Source of the DNA: Fidelibacterota bacterium
Lineage (GTDB): Bacteria > Pseudomonadota > Alphaproteobacteria > Rhodospirillales > Rhodospirillaceae
Assembly (NCBI GenBank): GCA_947475895.1
Contig: CANJMF010000007.1
Span: forward strand, 58,257-122,256
DNA length: 64,000 bases
Direction: 5' to 3'
Below the pieces are notes generated by a model, which did no database searches, had not been told where the DNA came from, and saw only the letters and a program-made list of their open reading frames with translations. The translations under genes were made by a program, and so were the position numbers. The number at the start of each line of letters is the position of its first letter. Position 1 is the first letter of the stretch. Below are positions 59,524 to 64,000 of this stretch, one piece after another.

Positions 59524-60165
59524 CTAACCGCGCAGTTTGGCGATATTGCCGGCGTAGTCCTTGGTACCGAACACGGCCGTACCGGCCACAAGTACGTTTG
59601 CGCCCGCGGCCACACATTTGGCGGCGGTTTCCGGGTTAATGCCCCCATCGACCTCGATTTCGATGGGCCGGCTGCCAATCATGGCTTTGAGCTTGGCGAT
59701 TTTATCGAGCTGGCTGGCGATAAACGACTGGCCGCCGAATCCGGGATTCACGCTCATAACCAAAATCAGGTCCAGCTTATCGAGCACGTACTCAACCGCC
59801 GCCGGCGGGGTCGAGGGGTTCAAAGACACGCCGGCTTTTTTTCCCAGCGACTTAATGACCTGCAGTGAGCGATCCAAATGCGGACCAGCTTCCACGTGAA
59901 CGGTGATGATGTCGGAACCCGCTTCGGCAAATGCCGCGATAAACGGATCGATGGGTTGGATCATCAAGTGAACGTCAAAGATCTTCTTCGTATGCGGGCG
60001 CAAAGCCTTCACGACAGCCGGTCCTATCGTCAGGTTGGGCACGAAGTGCCCGTCCATCACATCGACGTGGATGTAATCCGCGCCCGCCGCATCGATAGAC
60101 CGGACTTCTTCGCCGAGCCGGGCGAAATCTGCCGAAAGGATGCTGGGCGCGATTTTAACGGCCAT
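59524..60165 (-). CDS. rpe: Ribulose-phosphate 3-epimerase
   Basis: This 213-aa TIM-barrel enzyme of the pentose phosphate pathway interconverts ribulose-5-phosphate and xylulose-5-phosphate. Signatures are [17 protein letters not shown], the metal-binding [31 protein letters not shown] and [11 protein letters not shown] with a C-terminal phosphate loop GTAVFG. Its start codon overlaps the transketolase stop (TGATG), so the two are translationally coupled. Confidence 0.96.
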   Translation of the reverse strand: MAVKIAPSILSADFARLGEEVRSIDAAGADYIHVDVMDGHFVPNLTIGPAVVKALRPHTKKIFDVHLMIQPIDPFIAAFAEAGSDIITVHVEAGPHLDRSLQVIKSLGKKAGVSLNPSTPPAAVEYVLDKLDLILVMSVNPGFGGQSFIASQLDKIAKLKAMIGSRPIEIEVDGGINPETAAKCVAAGANVLVAGTAVFGTKDYAGNIAKLRG

Positions 60166-62165
60166 CAGAGGCGTGCCTTGACGGCTTGCACCGCAGCGTC
60201 CGCCGTGATGCCGAAGTGTTTGTACAATTCAGGCGCGGGACCGGAAGCGCCGAAGCCCTTCATGCCGATAAACGCGCCATTTGCGCCGAGGTAGCGCTCC
60301 CAACCAAAGGGGCCGGCAGCTTCGATGGCCACGCGCACGCCATCGCCGAGAACTTCGCGCTTGTAGGCATCGGATTGCGCTTCGAACAATTCCCACGACG
60401 GGAGCGAAACCACGGCCGTGCCGATGCCGTCGGCTTGCAGCTTCGTGCGCGCTTGCATAGCGAGTTCGACCTCGGAACCTGTGGCCATGATCGTGGCTTG
60501 GCGTTTGCCTTCTGCGGGCGCGAGGATATAGCCGCCCTTAGCGCAAATATTTTCGTCGGTGTGCGCGACGCGCAAGACCGGCAGACCTTGGCGCGTCAGT
60601 GCCAGCACCGAGGGACGGTTCTTTTCAGCCAGCGCGATGGCCCAGCACTCGGCCGTTTCCACTGTATCGCAGGGACGCATCACTAAAAGATTGGGGATCG
60701 TCCGTAACGCCGCCATATGTTCCACGGGCTGATGCGTTGGGCCGTCTTCACCCAGGCCAATAGAGTCATGGGTCATAACGTAGATCACGCGTTGGCCCAT
60801 GAGCGCCGAAAGACGAATGGACGGACGGCAGTAATCCGTGAACACCAGGAACGTGCCGCCGTAGGGAATGACGCCGCCGTGCAAAGCTAAGCCGTTCATA
60901 GCCGCTGCCATGCCGTGCTCACGCACGCCATAATAAACATAGCGGCCCGCGTAATCGGGCGCCGCGAGCGGCTTCATGCCGCCGGCTTTGGTGTTGTTGG
61001 AACCGGTGAGATCGGCGGAACCGCCGATCATTTCCGGAACAAGCGGCGCCAGAACATCGAGCACCGACTGCGACGACTGACGTGTCGCGACTTTGGCTTT
61101 CTCGGCCGACGTCTTCTTTTTGAATTCGACAATGGCGCGATCCCAGCCGGCGGGCAAATCGCCCGACAGCGCGCGCTGGAAGTCAGCGCGTTTTGCCGCG
61201 TCGAGTTTCGCAACCGCGGCCGACCAGGCGGCATGCTGCGAAGCGCCGCGCGAACCGGCAGCGCGCCAAGACTTCAAAATTTCGTCGGGAACGACGAAAG
61301 GTTCGTGCGCCCAACTCAGTTTTTCGCGCGTGCCTTTGATCTCGACATCGCCCAAAGGCGATCCGTGCGTTTTCGAAGAACCGGCCAACGTCGGCGCGCC
61401 GTAGCCGATGGTAGAGCGACACGCGATCATAGCCGGCTTGGCGCTCTTCTGCGCTTCAGTGATGGCAGCAGCAATGGCATCGGCGTCGTGGCCATCGACG
61501 GCCCAGGTGTTCCAGCCGCAAGCTTCGAACCGTTTGCGCTGATCGTCGGAAACGGTGAGATCGGTGGGTCCGTCGATGCTGATGTGGTTGTCATCGAACA
61601 GAACAATGAGTTTGTTCAGCTTCAGATGCCCGGCCAGCGAAATCGCTTCGTGGCTGATGCCTTCCATCAAGCATCCATCGCCCGCGATGACGTAGGTGCG
61701 ATGGTCGACAACGCTTTCGCCAAATCGTGCGGCGAGGATGCGTTCAGCCAAAGCCATACCGACGGCGTTGGCGATACCTTGGCCAAGCGGCCCCGTCGTG
61801 GTTTCCGCCGCCGAGACGTGGCCGTATTCGGGATGGCCCGCCGTAATGGCGCCCAATTGACGGAAGTTCTTGATCTGCTCGATCGTCATGTCCGGATAAC
61901 CGGTGAGATACATGAGGCTGTAGAGCAGCATGGAGCCGTGGCCGGCCGACAGGATGAAACGGTCGCGGTCGGGCCAGCGAGCATCCGCCGCGTCGTATTT
62001 CAGGAACTTCGTAAACAACACCGTGGCGACATCGGCCATGCCCATGGGCATACCGGGGTGACCCGAGTTGGCCTTCTGCACGGCATCCATCGAAAGGAAG
62101 CGAATCGCGTTGGCCATCGAGAGTTGGCTGGCGCTCGGCACGGTTGACATTCCGGCGTCTTTCAT
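60165..62165 (-). CDS. tkt: Transketolase
   Basis: The 666-aa thiamine-diphosphate enzyme exchanges two-carbon ketol units in the pentose phosphate pathway or Calvin cycle. It has [15 protein letters not shown], the TPP motif [19 protein letters not shown] to NHIS, HGSPLG, and the pyrimidine domain with [19 protein letters not shown] and [22 protein letters not shown] codons at residues 1 and 6 are both possible starts. It is coupled to rpe. No RuBisCO genes are in the window, so a Calvin role is not implied. Confidence 0.96.
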   Translation of the reverse strand: MKDAGMSTVPSASQLSMANAIRFLSMDAVQKANSGHPGMPMGMADVATVLFTKFLKYDAADARWPDRDRFILSAGHGSMLLYSLMYLTGYPDMTIEQIKNFRQLGAITAGHPEYGHVSAAETTTGPLGQGIANAVGMALAERILAARFGESVVDHRTYVIAGDGCLMEGISHEAISLAGHLKLNKLIVLFDDNHISIDGPTDLTVSDDQRKRFEACGWNTWAVDGHDADAIAAAITEAQKSAKPAMIACRSTIGYGAPTLAGSSKTHGSPLGDVEIKGTREKLSWAHEPFVVPDEILKSWRAAGSRGASQHAAWSAAVAKLDAAKRADFQRALSGDLPAGWDRAIVEFKKKTSAEKAKVATRQSSQSVLDVLAPLVPEMIGGSADLTGSNNTKAGGMKPLAAPDYAGRYVYYGVREHGMAAAMNGLALHGGVIPYGGTFLVFTDYCRPSIRLSALMGQRVIYVMTHDSIGLGEDGPTHQPVEHMAALRTIPNLLVMRPCDTVETAECWAIALAEKNRPSVLALTRQGLPVLRVAHTDENICAKGGYILAPAEGKRQATIMATGSEVELAMQARTKLQADGIGTAVVSLPSWELFEAQSDAYKREVLGDGVRVAIEAAGPFGWERYLGANGAFIGMKGFGASGPAPELYKHFGITADAAVQAVKARL

Positions 62166-62415
62166 TACTTAATTTACTATATTTTTCAGTGACTTAAGAC
62201 TCAAGTCCAGCCTCGCACCCACCACCATTTTCCGTAATGCTTGTCGCTGAGGGAGGGCCGGATTGCAAGCGGCAATTCCGGGCTAGAGCCAGTCGGTTTG
62301 CGCGCGCCGGCACGACGGAGATGCTGTTGCGTAACGGCAATTGCGCCCGAGCCCTCCACAGGGCTAAACCTTGCGCCCCGCGAAAACCTTTCGCGCGCCC
62401 GGCGGATTTTCCTTC

Positions 62416-63684
62416 ATGACGTCCACGACAGTGACCTCCGGCTCGCCTATTGAGCCGCCACGCAAAGATATCGGATTCCCCGAGTTCGTGGCGCTTATGG
62501 CGGCGATCATGTCCGTCAACGCACTTGCCATCGATACTATGATGCCCGCCCTTCCCGACATCGGCCATGCCGTTGGCATTCCGACCGAGAACGGACGGCA
62601 GTGGATCATCACCGCCTACCTCCTGGGTTTTGGCTGTGCACAAATATTCTACGGTCCAATCGCCGACCGTTTCGGACGCAAAGGCGTGATGCTGGCGGGA
62701 ATGATGGGTTACGTCATTTTCAGCGCCATGGCGGCCATGGCCACGTCCTTTGAGACGCTGATGATCGCACGCGCACTGGAAGGTGCAGGCGCTTCTGCGG
62801 GACGCGTCCTTAGCATTTCCATCATTCGTGATCGGTACGCGGGCCGGCAGATGGCGCGCGTGATGTCGCTCTCGTTCATGGTGTTCCTGGCTGTGCCGAT
62901 CCTCGCGCCGTCGTTGGGGCAGGTCATCATGCTGTTTGCGCCATGGCGGTGGATTTTCTGGTTGCTCGCGATTTACGGTGTCGTGGTCACGGCGTGGATC
63001 GGTTTGCGCCTGCCGGAGACCATCCATGCCGAAGATCGCGTATCCCTTTCAGCCGCGAACGTGGCGAACGCCTTCAAGCTCGTGCTCACGAACCGCATTG
63101 CCATGGGCTACATGCTGGCCATGTCGGTTGTGATGGGCGGGCTGTTTGGATTCATCAACTCCGCGCAACAGATTTTCGTCGATGTTTTCGGCGAAGGGAA
63201 AATGTTCACCCTGATCTTCATCCCGATTGCGGGGTCCATCGCCGTGGCGTCACTTTTGAATGCGCGCGTGGTCGGTAGACTCGGGATGCGCGTCGTTTCT
63301 CATGCCGCGCTTGTGGGCTTTGTTATTTTCGCAGCGATTCACGTGATTGTAGCGCTGACGGGATACGAGACAATTTGGTCGTTTGCCATTTTGCAATCAG
63401 GCCAAACGTTTTGCTTCGGCTTGATGAGCTCCAACTTCGGCGCCATCGCCATGGAACCTATGGGCCATGTGGCAGGCACCGCGGCATCAGTGCAAGGCAT
63501 CCTGACAACATTGGGCGGCGCCTTGTTAGGCATCCTCATCAGTCAACAATTCAATGGCTCAACCGTACCGTTAACCATTGGATTTTTAGGCCTTGGGATC
63601 GTGGCGCTCGCCATCGTAGCGGTGACCGAGAAAGGCCGGCTATTTCACGCGTCCGTCGTACCGGCGCCGGCAAGTACGCCGTAG
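62416..63684 (+). CDS. MFS multidrug/effector exporter (Bcr/CflA-like, DHA1 type)
   Basis: This 422-aa, 12-helix exporter has the drug:H+ antiporter-1 marks: ALAIDTMMPALPDIG in helix 1, FYGPIADRFGRKGVM as motif A, and RALEGAGASAGRVLSISIIRDRY as motif B/C. Bcr/CflA members export chloramphenicol, bicyclomycin or sulfonamides; the substrate here is unknown. The ATG at 62416 has GGCGGA about 10 bp upstream. It is divergent from tkt and convergent, with 5 bp between stops, with the broken response regulator. Confidence 0.9.
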   Translation: MTSTTVTSGSPIEPPRKDIGFPEFVALMAAIMSVNALAIDTMMPALPDIGHAVGIPTENGRQWIITAYLLGFGCAQIFYGPIADRFGRKGVMLAGMMGYVIFSAMAAMATSFETLMIARALEGAGASAGRVLSISIIRDRYAGRQMARVMSLSFMVFLAVPILAPSLGQVIMLFAPWRWIFWLLAIYGVVVTAWIGLRLPETIHAEDRVSLSAANVANAFKLVLTNRIAMGYMLAMSVVMGGLFGFINSAQQIFVDVFGEGKMFTLIFIPIAGSIAVASLLNARVVGRLGMRVVSHAALVGFVIFAAIHVIVALTGYETIWSFAILQSGQTFCFGLMSSNFGAIAMEPMGHVAGTAASVQGILTTLGGALLGILISQQFNGSTVPLTIGFLGLGIVALAIVAVTEKGRLFHASVVPAPASTP

Positions 63685-63689
63685 CGGCG

Positions 63690-63851
63690 CTACAGGCCTT
63701 GCTCTCCTGCCGAGCGATCAAGGCTTTTGAGCACGGTGTCGATGCGGCTCTTGAGATCGTTCACCGAAACCGGTTTCACGAGATAGCCGTTGACGTGAAA
63801 CTCCTTTGCGAAAGAAACCGTGTCGGGATTAGCGTCGGCGGTCAGGAAAAT
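63690..63851 (-). pseudogene. CheY-like response regulator, 5' part cut off by an IS
   Basis: The remaining 53 codons encode the end of a receiver domain: IFLTADANPDTVSFAKEF, then NGYLVKPVSVNDL with the invariant Lys-Pro, and a final helix. The start, the acidic pocket and the phospho-acceptor Asp are missing because homology stops where IS3-type sequence begins at about 63852. The other half may lie beyond the window on the far side of the element. Confidence 0.85.
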
Positions 63852-64000
63852 TGACCGGCCCCCACTGAGTGGTCCGATTGGAATGTTAGTTTAGAGCATG
63901 CGTTTGATCCATCAGTTTTGCCGTTGGCCAGACGATGGCCTCGGGTGCGGGAGGCCGATAACCCAGCGATGAATGCGGACGCACCGTGTTGTAGTGGCGC
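63852..64000 (-). mobile_element. IS3-family insertion sequence, right end only
   Basis: The element end is marked by TGACCGGCCCCCACTGAGTG near 63852, a terminal-inverted-repeat-like sequence, followed by the 3' end of a transposase gene. The rest lies outside the window, so the target duplication cannot be checked. It interrupts the receiver gene. Confidence 0.75.
63886..63999 (-). CDS. IS3-family transposase OrfB, C-terminal fragment
   Basis: Thirty-seven codons plus TAA encode RHYNTVRPHSSLGYRPPAPE and AIVWPTAKLMDQTHALN. The YNxxRPHSSLGYxxP block is the classic C-terminal signature of the IS3-family DDE integrase (rve) domain. It is partial only because it runs off the window edge. Confidence 0.9.
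   Translation of the reverse strand, partial: RHYNTVRPHSSLGYRPPAPEAIVWPTAKLMDQTHALN

Noticed and set aside
60915..62147. Very long open frame antisense to transketolase
   Set aside because: A shadow of tkt; the composition is typical of antisense frames and there is no domain.

Overview
The window reads as chromosomal DNA of a GC-rich alphaproteobacterium. The signs are an IspB-type long-chain prenyl synthase, a DUF2336 protein, tandem glyQ-glyS, a pst-phoU-phoB operon with oversized permeases, several TonB-dependent receptors and many twin-arginine exported enzymes. A family-level name cannot be fixed from the sequence; a Micropepsales or Rhizobiales-type lineage is a guess.

Layout. 1-862: a phage-like scrap (direct repeat, two tandem intrinsic terminators, a lysozyme-like protein without the catalytic Glu). 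869-2056: CPBP membrane protease and a small membrane-anchored protein. 2090-5748: a three-gene leftward unit (ChrB-like Tat protein, Tat-exported FMN alpha-hydroxy-acid dehydrogenase carrying a CxxCH motif, MHS-type transporter). This unit lies between the intact glyS end and a second, diverged copy of the glyS 3' end. 5749-12883: housekeeping block (glyS, glyQ with a histone-H1-like lysine tail, SppA-like protease, methyltransferase, ispB, a frameshifted VOC protein). 12986-13062: tRNA-Pro(CGG), followed by a small VOC gene and a degenerate copy of the tRNA 3' flank. 14060-19852: a large TonB receptor and a two-gene exported pair containing PF03640 repeats. 20292-25889: FAH-family hydrolase with an amidohydrolase-like partner, a surface-antigen-like protein with a 7-bp duplication frameshift, a TPR/GT9-like protein and an ethylene-receptor-like histidine kinase. 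26135-31986: a frameshifted secreted repeat protein, a short-plug TonB receptor and a MipA-like porin. 32120-42276: aldolase/SDR fusion, response regulator, SthA transhydrogenase, alpha/beta hydrolase, exported methyltransferase, Mn/Ca exporter-like UPF0016 protein, cardiolipin synthase and a CHASE3 hybrid kinase. 42501-49114: CbpA-like DnaJ, a FecR domain fused to an outer-membrane barrel, an orphan molybdenum hydroxylase large subunit, a glyoxalase and a DUF2336 protein. 49474-51246: dicarboxylate symporter and apt. 51251-59032: the complete leftward Pho operon pstS-pstC-pstA-pstB-phoU-phoB, preceded by a good PHO box. 59251-63684: small helical protein, rpe, tkt and a Bcr/CflA-type MFS exporter. 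63690-64000: a CheY-like regulator broken by an IS3-family element that runs off the window.

How the parts work together. The clearest functional unit is phosphate uptake and sensing (PstSCAB, PhoU, PhoB). Rpe and Tkt are translationally coupled pentose-phosphate enzymes. GlyQ and GlyS form the two-subunit glycyl-tRNA synthetase. The most unusual loci are the glyS-flanked redox cassette, the ethylene-type kinase, the lysine-tailed GlyQ and the FecR-barrel fusion. Three genes carry frameshifts (extra G, extra A, 7-bp duplication). These may be real decay or assembly error and should be checked on reads. No CRISPR array or rRNA was seen.
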